Of a stretch of 64,000 nucleotides of DNA, positions 8,428-17,003 are shown piece after piece; the first letter of the stretch is position 1, and each line of letters opens with the position of its first letter. The position numbers were made by a program, and so were the translations under genes. The notes under the pieces are model-generated. The model worked only from the letters and a program-made list of their open reading frames with translations. It did not search any database and was not told the DNA's origin. The stretch lies in the NCBI RefSeq assembly GCF_021353235.1, contig NZ_JAJTWT010000007.1:239305-303304 (forward strand), written 5' to 3'. Origin of the DNA: Pelomonas caseinilytica (lineage in GTDB: Bacteria > Pseudomonadota > Gammaproteobacteria > Burkholderiales > Burkholderiaceae_C).

Positions 8428-9434
8428 CAAGCAGCCAGGCTGAGGCGATCCCGCCCCGCGTGCTTGGCGATGTAGAGCGCCTCGTCGGCCGCCTGCAGCA
8501 GCGCCTGGGCGCTCAGGTAGGGGTGGGCCGGGCTGGCGGCGGCCAGGCCGATGCTCAGCGTCAGGTCGCCCCGGCCGTCGGGCAGGTGCAGGGCGCGCAG
8601 CTCCTCCCGTACCGATTCGAGCACCCCTTGCGCCTCGGCCATGCCCAGGCCCGGCAGCAGGGCGGCGAACTCCTCCCCACCCAGGCGGGCCACGAGGTCG
8701 GTGTCGCGCTTGAAGCGCTCCGTGAGCAGGGCCGCCACGCGCTGCAGGGCCTGGTCGCCGACGCCCGTCCCGTGCGTGAGGTTGAACTGCTTGAATTGAT
8801 CAAGGTCCAGCACCGCGACGGCGAGCAGGCCGCGCTGGCGCTGGGCGCGTTTGAACTCGCGCCGCAGCGTTTCCTCGAACACGCGCTGGTTGGCGATGCC
8901 GGTGAGGATGTCCGTGCGCGCCAGGTTGGCGAGTTCGCGCTGGTGGGTTTCCAGTGCGGCCCGCGCCTGCTCCAGCTGCTGCCGCTGCTGCGCCAGCTCA
9001 CGGCGCAGTTCGCGGGCATCCTGCTCCTGCTGCCACAGCGACCCCTGCACCCGCCGCATCGCATGCCCGATGCGATCCAGCTCGGCCGCCCGGCCCGGCG
9101 CGGGCGCCGCGAACTCGGGCGTCAGGGGCAGCGGCGCCGACTCCATCGCCTCGCAGCCCGCCGCCAGTTGGCGCAGGGGGCGCAGCATCAGCACCTCAAC
9201 CAGCAGCAGCAGGGCCGCGCTCAGGCCCAGCACCAGCCAGGCGGCGTGCGAGAGGACCTCGGTTGATGCGGCGGCCTCGTGGCCCCACTCGACGAGACCG
9301 ACGATCAAGGCCGTCAGCAGGGGCACCCCGACCGTGAGCCGCAGCCGCAGCGATCCCAGCCGGCGCGGCGTGACGCGCTCCAGGGGTTGGTCAGGGGAAT
9401 CAGGTCTCATCGGTGGCGACAGCAATGGCGCCAC
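8427..9434 (-). CDS. Membrane GGDEF diguanylate cyclase
   Basis: 335 aa from a GTG at 9434; an ATG at 9410 is an alternative and neither has a strong ribosome site. Two membrane helices (about 32-50 and 62-82) bracket a short periplasmic loop, then a coiled-coil linker (about 125-170) and a GGDEF domain. The active site is GGEEF at 252-256, intact for c-di-GMP synthesis. The inhibitory I-site RxxD is present (RDTD, 243-246) with the usual five-residue spacing, so product inhibition is expected. It is downstream of an amino-acid-binding protein gene by 75 nt on the same strand. Confidence 0.88.
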   Translation of the reverse strand: MAPLLSPPMRPDSPDQPLERVTPRRLGSLRLRLTVGVPLLTALIVGLVEWGHEAAASTEVLSHAAWLVLGLSAALLLLVEVLMLRPLRQLAAGCEAMESAPLPLTPEFAAPAPGRAAELDRIGHAMRRVQGSLWQQEQDARELRRELAQQRQQLEQARAALETHQRELANLARTDILTGIANQRVFEETLRREFKRAQRQRGLLAVAVLDLDQFKQFNLTHGTGVGDQALQRVAALLTERFKRDTDLVARLGGEEFAALLPGLGMAEAQGVLESVREELRALHLPDGRGDLTLSIGLAAASPAHPYLSAQALLQAADEALYIAKHAGRDRLSLAA

Positions 9435-9509
9435 AAATTGTCACGGTTGGCGCCGGGTCGACGCTCGGGGTTTGTCTGAACGACGGGCGCCGCGGCCCGC
9501 GGCGGCGGC

Positions 9510-10397
9510 TCAATAAGGAACCTGGTCGGACGGGTACTTCCAGAAGTCCTTGAGCAGGTAGTTCATCGGCAGGTTGAGCGCCGTGTTCTTGGGCGGGATG
9601 GGCTTCATGAACCAGCGCTCGTAGAGGGCCTGGGCCTCGTGGCTGGCGATGAGGCGCTTCATCTCGTCGTCGACGATGGTCTTGAGTTCCGGGTCGTTCT
9701 TCGGCAGCACGATGGCCAGCGGCTCGATGGTCAGGAACTTGCCGACGACGCGGTACTTGGCGGCATCCGGCCGCGCGGCAACCAGGCCGTAGAGCAGCAC
9801 GTCGTCCATGACGAAGCCGTCGGCCTGACCGGCGGCCAGCATCTCCATGGCCTTGGCGTGGTCGGGCGCCTCGACGATGCGGATGTGCAGGGCCCGTTCC
9901 GCGTTGGCCTGGGTGATGGAGGTCAGCGGCGTCGTGCCCTTGGTGGAGACCAGGGTCCGGCCCTCGAACTGGGCCAGGTCGGTGATGCCGCTGTCGGCCT
10001 TGACCAGATAGCGCGCCCCGGTGATGTAGTGGGGCACGGTGAAGGCCACCTTCTCGCGTCGCTCGGCGTTGTTGGTCGTCGAGCCGCATTCCATGTCGGC
10101 CTTGCCGTCCACCACCGTCTGGATGCGGTTGGCCGGCGTGACCAGCAGGAACTGCGGGTTCAGCGTGTTCATCTTCAGCTTCTTGCGCACGGCCTCGGCC
10201 AGCTTCAGGCAGAGGTCCATCGCATAGCCGACGGGCCGGCCATCGGGCAGCAGGTAGCTGAACGGCACGGAGGACTCGCGGTGGGCGAGCACGATGCGGC
10301 CACTGGACTGGATGCGCTCCAGGGCCGGGCCGGCATCGGCCGGGGCCGCGCATGCCAGGGCCAGGCCGAGGCAGAGGGTGGACAGCAGGGTTTTCAT
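9510..10397 (-). CDS. Periplasmic amino-acid-binding protein (glutamate/aspartate type, family 3)
   Basis: 295 aa with a cleavable signal (about 1-22). Family-3 solute-binding features include ALERIQSSGRIVLAHRESSVPFSY, GYAMDLCLKLAEAV and MECGSTTNNAERREKVAFT, the last typical of GltI-like proteins (ECGSTTN). The C-terminal FMKPIPPKNTALNLPMN also matches that group. No permease or ATPase gene is adjacent, so it either serves a transporter encoded elsewhere or acts as a ligand sensor for the nearby GGDEF proteins; the second idea is only inferred from position between two GGDEF genes. Confidence 0.85.
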   Translation of the reverse strand: MKTLLSTLCLGLALACAAPADAGPALERIQSSGRIVLAHRESSVPFSYLLPDGRPVGYAMDLCLKLAEAVRKKLKMNTLNPQFLLVTPANRIQTVVDGKADMECGSTTNNAERREKVAFTVPHYITGARYLVKADSGITDLAQFEGRTLVSTKGTTPLTSITQANAERALHIRIVEAPDHAKAMEMLAAGQADGFVMDDVLLYGLVAARPDAAKYRVVGKFLTIEPLAIVLPKNDPELKTIVDDEMKRLIASHEAQALYERWFMKPIPPKNTALNLPMNYLLKDFWKYPSDQVPY

Positions 10398-10453
10398 GGC
10401 CGGCCCATTGTGAGGCGTGAGGCCAGCCCCGTGACGGCATCAGTGCGCACAGG

Positions 10454-11551
10454 TCACGGTGAAGCGGCCGCCGCGTCGCCCGCGGCCTCGTCGGCCACCG
10501 TGCGGTTGCGCCCGCCGCGCTTGGCGTCGTAGAGGGCGCGGTCGGCGGCGCCGAGCAGCTCGGCAAAGCTCGTGGCCTGCGCCGGCAGCATGGCCAGGCC
10601 CACCGACAGCGTCGCGCTCAACGTGCCGCCCTCGGGCGTCACGAAGGGCGCTTCCTGCACCATCAGGCGGATGCGTTCGGCCACCTCGCAGGCACCGGCC
10701 AGGTCGGTGCGCGGCAGCAGCACGACGAACTCCTCGCCGCCGTAGCGCGCGGCCAGGTCGCCGGTGCGCAGCGAGCGCTGGATGAGGCCGCCCACCTGGC
10801 GCAGCACTTCGTCGCCTGCGGGGTGGCCGTGGCGGTCGTTGATGGCCTTGAAGTGGTCGATGTCCAGGAACAGGCAGGCCAGCGGGTAGCGGTGGCGCAC
10901 GGCCTGGCTGAATTCGATCAGGCTGCGGTGGTCGAAATAGCGGCGGTTGTGCACGCCGGTGAGTCCGTCCGTCATGCCGGCGCGGCGCAGGCGCTCGCGG
11001 TTGAGCATGCTCTCGATGGCGATGGCGGCGATGGCCGACAGGCGGTCGAGGAACTTGGTGCCCGATTCGGCGTCGTAGCGCTCGGGGTCGCGCGAGCCGA
11101 AGTGCAGGCTGCCGATCAGCAGGCCCTGGCGGATCAGGGGCAGCAGGGCCGCGGAACGCACCGGCGAGCCCTCGCCGAAGGCCTGGGCCAGCAGCGGCGC
11201 GTCGGCCGCGCCGACGAGGCGGGTGGTGCGCGCGGCGCCGAACAGGGCCTTCAGCGGCGCGTGGTTGTCCAGCAGCTGCGGCGCCTTGACCATGGGCAGG
11301 GCCGGCAGGGCGCGGCGCAGCTCCTCGTCCGGGTCCAGCAGCCAGAGTTCCGCGGCGTCGAGGTTGAAATCGGCCCGGCAGTCCACCAGCAGCAGGTTGA
11401 CCAGCTCCTCCATCGACCCCACGGCGACCAGCCGCCGCTCCAGCGCGTCGAAGCGGTCCAGCTTGCGTTCGTTGGCCTTGGCGGCCTCCAGCAGGGACTG
11501 CAGCTGTCGGCGCAGCTCCTGGACCTGGGCTTGGGGGTCGGAAGAGGTCAT
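10454..11551 (-). CDS. Soluble DUF484/GAF-like plus GGDEF diguanylate cyclase
   Basis: 365 aa. The N-terminus is a coiled coil (1-35) followed by a DUF484-like GAF sensor domain (about 35-185), with no membrane segment. The GGDEF domain has GGEEF at 271-275 and an I-site RTGD at 262-265, so it should be an active, product-inhibited cyclase. The start ATG overlaps the stop of the upstream pseudouridine synthase (ATGA at 11548-11551), indicating translational coupling. Signal sensed is unknown. Confidence 0.88.
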   Translation of the reverse strand: MTSSDPQAQVQELRRQLQSLLEAAKANERKLDRFDALERRLVAVGSMEELVNLLLVDCRADFNLDAAELWLLDPDEELRRALPALPMVKAPQLLDNHAPLKALFGAARTTRLVGAADAPLLAQAFGEGSPVRSAALLPLIRQGLLIGSLHFGSRDPERYDAESGTKFLDRLSAIAAIAIESMLNRERLRRAGMTDGLTGVHNRRYFDHRSLIEFSQAVRHRYPLACLFLDIDHFKAINDRHGHPAGDEVLRQVGGLIQRSLRTGDLAARYGGEEFVVLLPRTDLAGACEVAERIRLMVQEAPFVTPEGGTLSATLSVGLAMLPAQATSFAELLGAADRALYDAKRGGRNRTVADEAAGDAAAASP

Positions 11552-12456
11552 GGCGGCGCGATTGTCGCGGCCTGGCGTGAAAAGCGGCGCAATGCGCCGG
11601 TGACCGGGTCCGTGAACGAAATCTCGCGCGCCACGAGTTGCAGTGGCGCGTCGAAGCGCGGCGGGTTCTCGTGCGGCTGGAGCACCGGGTAGATGCGGTC
11701 GCCGACGATGGGCAGGCCCAGGGCGTTCATCTGGGCGCGCAGCTGGTGGCGCACGCCGGTGCGGGGCCGCAGCTCATAGCGCGCGAGGCCACCGGGCAGC
11801 AGCTCGGCGACGTCGATGCGCGTCTCGGCGTTGGGCTCGCCGTCGACGACCTGCATCTGCATGAAGCCCTCGTCCTCGGGCTCCGCCAGCCGGTGGCGCA
11901 CCACGCGCGGCCAGGGCCCCTCGCCCCGCGGCGCGACGGCGTCGTAGACCTTGTCGACGACACGTTCGCGAAAGAGCTGGTGGTAGGCATCGCGGTCCTG
12001 CGGCCGGACGCTGAAGACCACCAAGCCGGCCGTCTCGCGGTCCAGGCGATGCACGGGGATGAGGTCGGCCAGCCCGGTGCGGTGGCGCAGCCGCGCCATC
12101 AGCGTCTCGCGCGCATACAGGCCGCTCGGCGTGACGGGCAGGAAGTGGGGCTTGTCGGCCACGAGCAGGTGCTCGTCCTGGAAGACGATGCGCTCCAGGA
12201 AGGGCACCACGGGCTCGTCGGCCCGGTAGCGCCAGTAGTAGACGCGCCGGCCGGGGCGGTAGGGCGAATCGGGAACGGGATGGCCGGCGTCGTCGACCAC
12301 GTCGCCCCCGGCCACGCGCTCGGCCCAGTCGTCCACGCGCGGCAGCCGCTCGGCGAGGAAGGCGGTCAGCGTCGGCCACGGGCCGGCGGCGCAGAACACC
12401 GCGCTGGCCGCCACGCCCTGGCGCAGCGGCAAGGCCGGCTTGGCGGGCCGAGCCAC
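11548..12456 (-). CDS. RluA-family pseudouridine synthase
   Basis: 302 aa. The catalytic motif HRLDRETAGLV (Asp139) is the RluA-family signature, and GVRHQLRAQMNALGLPIVGD is the second conserved block. The family isomerises specific uridines in rRNA or tRNA. There is an N-terminal extension of about 80 aa before the catalytic core but no clear S4 domain. It follows the MurA-family gene by 44 nt and overlaps the next GGDEF gene by 4 nt, so the three are probably one transcript. Exact RNA target not predictable. Confidence 0.85.
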   Translation of the reverse strand: MARPAKPALPLRQGVAASAVFCAAGPWPTLTAFLAERLPRVDDWAERVAGGDVVDDAGHPVPDSPYRPGRRVYYWRYRADEPVVPFLERIVFQDEHLLVADKPHFLPVTPSGLYARETLMARLRHRTGLADLIPVHRLDRETAGLVVFSVRPQDRDAYHQLFRERVVDKVYDAVAPRGEGPWPRVVRHRLAEPEDEGFMQMQVVDGEPNAETRIDVAELLPGGLARYELRPRTGVRHQLRAQMNALGLPIVGDRIYPVLQPHENPPRFDAPLQLVAREISFTDPVTGALRRFSRQAATIAPP

Positions 12457-12500
12457 TGTTCAGCGGCGCGAGGGTGGGCGGTTGCCTCGGGGCTTCATCC

Positions 12501-13802
12501 TCAATCTCCCTCGACCCACTCCATGCGCGCGCCCAGCTCGCCGATGTGCTCGACGAAGTTGGGGTGGGCGCGGCGGATGGGCGTGGCGTTGCGGATCACG
12601 CTCTTGCCCGGGATGCTGGCCGCCACCATCAGCAGCGCGATGGCCACGCGGATGATGTAGGGGCTCTCGACCTCGGCCGGGCTCAGCGGCTTGCCGCCGA
12701 AGGTGATCATGCGATGCGGGTCGCTGAGGAAGGCGTGGCCGCCGAACTTGGCCAGCTCGCTCGTCCAGCCCATGGCGCCGTCGTAGACCTTGTTCCAGAA
12801 CATCACGCTGCCCTCGGCCTTGACGCCCAGCGCCACGAAGATGGGCAGCAGGTCCACCGGCACATAGGGCCAGGGCGCGGCTTCGACCTTCTGCAGGATG
12901 TTGCGCGTGAAGGGCTCCTTCACCTTGAGCGGGCCGTTGGTGACGCAGCGGCTCCAGCCGCCCTCGTGCACGATCTGTACGCCGAACTTGGCGAAGGTGC
13001 GGTCCAGCAGCGGGAACATCTCCGGCGCACCGTTCTTGACCTGCACGTCGCCGCCGGTGATGGCGCCCAGCGCCAGGAAGGTGACGATCTCGTGGAAGTC
13101 TTCCGTGAAGGTGTAGTCGGCGCCGCCGAGCTCGTCGACGCCGGTGATCTTCAGCTTGGACGTGCCGTGGCCCTCGATCCGGGCGCCCAGCATGGACATG
13201 AAGTTGCAGAACTCCTGCACGTGCGGCTCGCTGGCGGCGTTGGTCAGCGTGGACACGCCGTCAGCCAGGGCCGCGCACAGCACGAAGTTCTCGGTCGTCG
13301 TGACCGAGGCGTAGTCCGTCCAGTGGGCGTTGGCGGTGAGCGGCCGGTGCACGCGCAGGATGAGGCCGTCGGGCAGGCGCTCGACCTGGGCGCCGAAGCG
13401 CTCGAACACCTCCACGTGCGGGTCGATCTCGCGCGCGCCCAGGGTGCAGCCCTTGACGTCGTCCTCGATGCGGGCGGCGCCGAAGCGCGCCATCAGCCCG
13501 GGCACCAGCATGATGGAAGAGCGCATCTCCTCGGGCAGGCGGTCGACGTTGGGGTCGAAGTGCGTGTGCTCGTGGTGGACGTCGAGGATGCCGGTCTTGA
13601 AGTCCAGCTCCACCTTGGAGCCGAGCTTGCGGAAGACCTCGACGATCTTCTTCACGTCGGTGATCTCCGGCACGCCGCGCAGGCGCACGGGCTGCCGGGT
13701 CAGCAGCGTGGCGCAGAGGATGGGCAGGACGGCGTTCTTGTTGGCCGAGGGGACGATGCGGCCCGAGAGGGGCGTGCCGCCGTGGACGATCAGGTGAGAC
13801 AT
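12501..13802 (-). CDS. murA: MurA-family UDP-N-acetylglucosamine enolpyruvyl transferase
   Basis: 433 aa from the ATG at 13802; the frame is open upstream but the protein aligns from MSHLIVHGG. MurA transfers enolpyruvate from PEP to UDP-GlcNAc, the first committed step of peptidoglycan synthesis in the cytoplasm. Visible features: NKNAVLP (Lys22/Asn23), RSSIMLVPGLMARFG, GCTLGAREID with the PEP-binding Cys119, and the PVDLL aspartate. Sequence around these blocks is clearly divergent from typical proteobacterial MurA, and the neighbours are not the usual hisG-type context, so it may be a second, diverged copy. Confidence 0.82.
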   Translation of the reverse strand: MSHLIVHGGTPLSGRIVPSANKNAVLPILCATLLTRQPVRLRGVPEITDVKKIVEVFRKLGSKVELDFKTGILDVHHEHTHFDPNVDRLPEEMRSSIMLVPGLMARFGAARIEDDVKGCTLGAREIDPHVEVFERFGAQVERLPDGLILRVHRPLTANAHWTDYASVTTTENFVLCAALADGVSTLTNAASEPHVQEFCNFMSMLGARIEGHGTSKLKITGVDELGGADYTFTEDFHEIVTFLALGAITGGDVQVKNGAPEMFPLLDRTFAKFGVQIVHEGGWSRCVTNGPLKVKEPFTRNILQKVEAAPWPYVPVDLLPIFVALGVKAEGSVMFWNKVYDGAMGWTSELAKFGGHAFLSDPHRMITFGGKPLSPAEVESPYIIRVAIALLMVAASIPGKSVIRNATPIRRAHPNFVEHIGELGARMEWVEGD

Positions 13803-13908
13803 CGAATGACAGTTTGCGGTGCGCGCAAGCGGCGCGCGGTCGCATTGTCGGCGTTTGCGGCCCCAGCCAAGCATCGCGGCCCGGAAGCTTTGTTCCGGGC
13901 AAGGGGCA

Positions 13909-14706
13909 TCAATCCTCCGCGGCCGGGTCCAGGCGCCTGGCCCTTGCCAGCCGCCAGGCGTCGGCCGGATCGGTGAAGACCTGCTCAGCCGTGGTACCCG
14001 TCTCGCGCCCGGCGGCGTCGATGGCGATGCGCTTGTCGAAGACGTAGCACTCGCCCTGCCAGTCGACCGCGGCGTCAGGGAAGGTCTCGAGGTAGTTCAG
14101 GATGCCGCCGTCGAGCTGAGCCACCCGCAGGCCCTGGGCCTGCATCCACGCCGCCGTCTTCTCGCAGCGGATGCCGCCGGTGCAGTACATCGCCACGGTG
14201 CGGTCCCGCCATTCGTCGCGACGGGCCAGCACGTAGGCCGGGAAGTCACGGAAGTGGGCAACGCCCGGGTCGACGGCGCCGCGGAAGCGCCCGAGCTTGA
14301 ACTCGAAGCTGTTGCGGTTGTCGATGACGACGGTGCCCGGGTCGTCCAGCAGCTCGCGCCAGCGCTGCGGGCTGACGTGGCTGTCGGTGGCATCGCCCCG
14401 CACGCCCGGCACGCCGAAGGCCACGATCTCGCGCTTGACCGAGACCTTGAAGCGGCTGAAGGGCCGGCGCTCGCAGGCGTTGTGCTTGAAGTGCAGGCCG
14501 TCCAGGCCGGGCATCGCCTGCAGTTCCGCTTCCAGGGTCTGCACGGCCGACGCCTCGCCCGCGATGGCGGCACTCAGCCCCTCCTCCGCGACGAGCACCA
14601 CGCCGCCGAGGGCGAGCGCTGCGCCGCGCTCACGCAACCAGTCCGCGAAGCCGGTCGGATCAGGCATCGGGGTAAAACGGTAGAAGGAGCTGTGGACGAT
14701 GGCCAT
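13909..14706 (-). CDS. trhO: tRNA uridine(34) hydroxylase TrhO (rhodanese family)
   Basis: 265 aa. TrhO makes 5-hydroxyuridine at the wobble position of certain tRNAs, using oxygen. The N-terminal acylphosphatase-like domain (about 1-95) starts with AIVHSSFYRFTP; the rhodanese domain (about 115-215) carries the active-site loop YCTGGIRCEK with Cys175. HFKHNACERRPFSRFKVSVKREIVAFG is also typical. The start lies only 35 bp from the divergent psd start, so promoters must overlap or extend into the coding sequences. Confidence 0.9.
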   Translation of the reverse strand: MAIVHSSFYRFTPMPDPTGFADWLRERGAALALGGVVLVAEEGLSAAIAGEASAVQTLEAELQAMPGLDGLHFKHNACERRPFSRFKVSVKREIVAFGVPGVRGDATDSHVSPQRWRELLDDPGTVVIDNRNSFEFKLGRFRGAVDPGVAHFRDFPAYVLARRDEWRDRTVAMYCTGGIRCEKTAAWMQAQGLRVAQLDGGILNYLETFPDAAVDWQGECYVFDKRIAIDAAGRETGTTAEQVFTDPADAWRLARARRLDPAAED

Positions 14707-14741
14707 GGCTGCGGATTGTCGACCCGTACACTGGCCGAGCC

Positions 14742-15578
14742 ATGTCCGACCGCCTCAAAGTCCTGCCCCAATACCTGATGCCCAAGGGCGCGATGACGCG
14801 CCTGGCGGGGCGCTATGCATCCAAGCCGCTGGGCGGGCTGACGACCTCGACCATCCGCCGCTTCGTCGCCCGCTACGGAGTGAACATGGCCGAGGCGGCC
14901 GAGCCCGACATCGCCGCCTACGCCACCTTCAACGACTTCTTCACGCGGGCCCTCAAGCCCGGCGCGAGGCCCATCGCCGACGCGCCCCTGGTCTGCCCCG
15001 TGGACGGCACCATCAGCCAGGTCGGCCGCATCGAGGGCAGCCAGGTCTTCCAGGCCAAGGGCCGCAAGTTCTCGACGACGGCCCTCGTCGGGGGCGACGC
15101 GGCGCTGGCGGCGCGCTTCGAGGACGGCCTCTTCGCCAACCTCTACCTCAGCCCCAAGGACTACCACCGCATCCACATGCCCGCCGCCGGCCGCCTCGTG
15201 CGCATGGTGCACGTGCCGGGCGAGCTGTTCTCCGTCAACCCGACGACGGCGCGCGGCGTGCCGGGCCTGTTCGCGCGCAACGAACGCGTCGTCTGCGTGT
15301 TCGACAACGACACCCTCGGCCGCTGGGTACTGGTGCTGGTGGGAGCCACCATCGTGGGCAGCATGGCCACCGTCTGGCATGGCGTCATCGCGCGCAAGGG
15401 TCCGGTGCGCGAGTGGGACTACCCGACCGGTCAGGTGGCCTTGGCCCAGGGCGAGGAGATGGGCCGCTTCCTGCTCGGCTCCACGGTAGTCATGCTGTTC
15501 GAGAAGAGCGGGCTCAGGTTCAACCCGGCATGGAAGCCGGGCGGCACCATCCGCATGGGCGAGCCGATGGCGGCCTGA
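14742..15578 (+). CDS. psd: Phosphatidylserine decarboxylase proenzyme
   Basis: 278 aa. It converts phosphatidylserine to phosphatidylethanolamine at the inner membrane. The self-cleavage motif LGST is at 245-248, where Ser247 becomes the pyruvoyl group of the alpha chain; CPVDGTIS (Asp88) and YHRIHMP (His145 region) complete the conserved set. Length and layout match bacterial type I enzymes. It stands alone, divergent from trhO, and converges on the GH30 gene with only 21 nt between stops. Confidence 0.93.
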   Translation: MSDRLKVLPQYLMPKGAMTRLAGRYASKPLGGLTTSTIRRFVARYGVNMAEAAEPDIAAYATFNDFFTRALKPGARPIADAPLVCPVDGTISQVGRIEGSQVFQAKGRKFSTTALVGGDAALAARFEDGLFANLYLSPKDYHRIHMPAAGRLVRMVHVPGELFSVNPTTARGVPGLFARNERVVCVFDNDTLGRWVLVLVGATIVGSMATVWHGVIARKGPVREWDYPTGQVALAQGEEMGRFLLGSTVVMLFEKSGLRFNPAWKPGGTIRMGEPMAA

Positions 15579-15599
15579 TCGGCCGCTCGGCGGGAGCGA

Positions 15600-16994
15600 T
15601 CACCAGACGAAGGTCGCCACGCCGCTGGCGGGCAGTTCGTAGGCGAAGCGCCGGCCCGGCGCCTGCACGGTGAAGCGCCGCGGCGCGGCGGCCGAGTTGG
15701 AGACGATGAGCACGGTGCTGCCGTCGGGGTTGGTGAAAGCGACGTGGTCCAGGCCCGGCTTGCCGCCCGCGGCGGTCTCGGAGTCGACGCGCCAGGCGCC
15801 CTGCCGCACGAAGCGGCTGGCGTGGCCGAAGGCGTAGTACTCCATGTTGCGGGTGACCTGGCCGGTGGCGGGGTCGATGGTGACCATGCCGCGGCAGTCG
15901 GTGCAGCCGCCGAGGTGGGGGCCGTAGGCCGGGTCCAGCGCGAGGTTCCACATCAGCACGCCGCGGGCGCCGTTGCGAGTGCCGCCGATGACGAGGTTGC
16001 GCATCATCCAGGGCAGGGTCTCGGCCCAGTGCGGCTTCCACTCGCCGCCCGAGCATTCGGTCAGCCAGACGTCCAGCTTGGGGAAGTGCCGGGCCACCTC
16101 GCTCTGGGCCGACACGTCGCCCTCGTAGCAATGCCAGGCGACACCGGACACGTACTGGCGCGCCTTCGCGTCGGCCAGCATGGACAGCGGGCTCCAGGCC
16201 TGGTCCCAGTTGTGGTCCCACTCCAGGATCTGAGTCTTCAGGCCCCTGGCCTTCAGCAGCGGCCCGAGGTGTTCGCCGACGACGGCCGCGCGCGTGGCCG
16301 GCGGCATGCGCATGCCGGGATAGTCGTTGGGCTCGAAGTGGGGTTCGTTCTGCAGCGTCAGCGCGAAGATGGGCACGCCCTCGGCCTGCATGGCGTCGAC
16401 GTAACGCACCAGGTAGCGGGCGAAGGCGCCGTGGAACTCGGGCTTGAGCTGACCCTTGACGAGGCTGTCGGTCGTCTTCATCCAGCCCGGTGCACTCCAG
16501 GGCGAGGCCATGACCTGGAGGGCGGGATTGAGGGCCAGGGCCTGCCTGGTCAGCGGGACGACGTCGGCCCGCTCGGGATCGAGCGAGAAATGCTTCAACT
16601 CGGGGTCGGCCTGGCCGGAGGGCATGTCGTCCAGGCTGTAGTGGCGGCGCGAGAAGTCCGAGGCGCCGATGGTCAGCCGCGTGAGCTCGAAGCCCAGGCC
16701 ACCGTCCTCGCGGGTGAAGAGCTCGCGCATCAGGGCGCCGCGCTGCGCGTCCTTGAGCCCGTGGCGGATCAGCCAGGCCGAGCCTTCGGTGATGGAGGCG
16801 CCGAAGCCGGCGATGCGCTGGTGCCGGTGGCGGGTGTCGATGCGGATGACGGCGTCGGCCTTGGCGGCGGGCTCGGCCACGGCGCTGGCCGCGAGCAGGT
16901 GCTGCTGGTCGGCCGTGGTCAGGAAGGCCCGCACAGGCGCGGCGTTAGCGAGGCCGGCGAGCGCGGCCGTCAGGGTGAGGAGGATGGTCTTCAT
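15600..16994 (-). CDS. Secreted GH30 glycoside hydrolase (glucosylceramidase-like beta-glucanase)
   Basis: 464 aa with a signal peptide (1-19). The (beta/alpha)8 catalytic domain starts at HQRIAGFGASITEGSAW. Acid/base Glu217 is in LQNEPHF and nucleophile Glu313 in WLTECSGGEW, the clan-A pair of GH30. The C-terminal 80 residues form the family's beta-sandwich (HVAFTNPDGSTVLIVSN). GH30 subfamilies with this pattern cleave beta-1,6-glucan or glucosyl conjugates. It is the last gene of a six-gene operon, starting 9 nt after the halogenase stop, so it probably trims the sugar imported by the ABC system before uptake. Confidence 0.88.
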   Translation of the reverse strand: MKTILLTLTAALAGLANAAPVRAFLTTADQQHLLAASAVAEPAAKADAVIRIDTRHRHQRIAGFGASITEGSAWLIRHGLKDAQRGALMRELFTREDGGLGFELTRLTIGASDFSRRHYSLDDMPSGQADPELKHFSLDPERADVVPLTRQALALNPALQVMASPWSAPGWMKTTDSLVKGQLKPEFHGAFARYLVRYVDAMQAEGVPIFALTLQNEPHFEPNDYPGMRMPPATRAAVVGEHLGPLLKARGLKTQILEWDHNWDQAWSPLSMLADAKARQYVSGVAWHCYEGDVSAQSEVARHFPKLDVWLTECSGGEWKPHWAETLPWMMRNLVIGGTRNGARGVLMWNLALDPAYGPHLGGCTDCRGMVTIDPATGQVTRNMEYYAFGHASRFVRQGAWRVDSETAAGGKPGLDHVAFTNPDGSTVLIVSNSAAAPRRFTVQAPGRRFAYELPASGVATFVW

Positions 16995-17003
16995 GAGGAA
17001 GGG

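Noticed and set aside
12462..12500. A 12-codon frame between the MurA-type and RluA-type genes
   Set aside because: Too short to support; no ribosome site or conservation evidence is visible.
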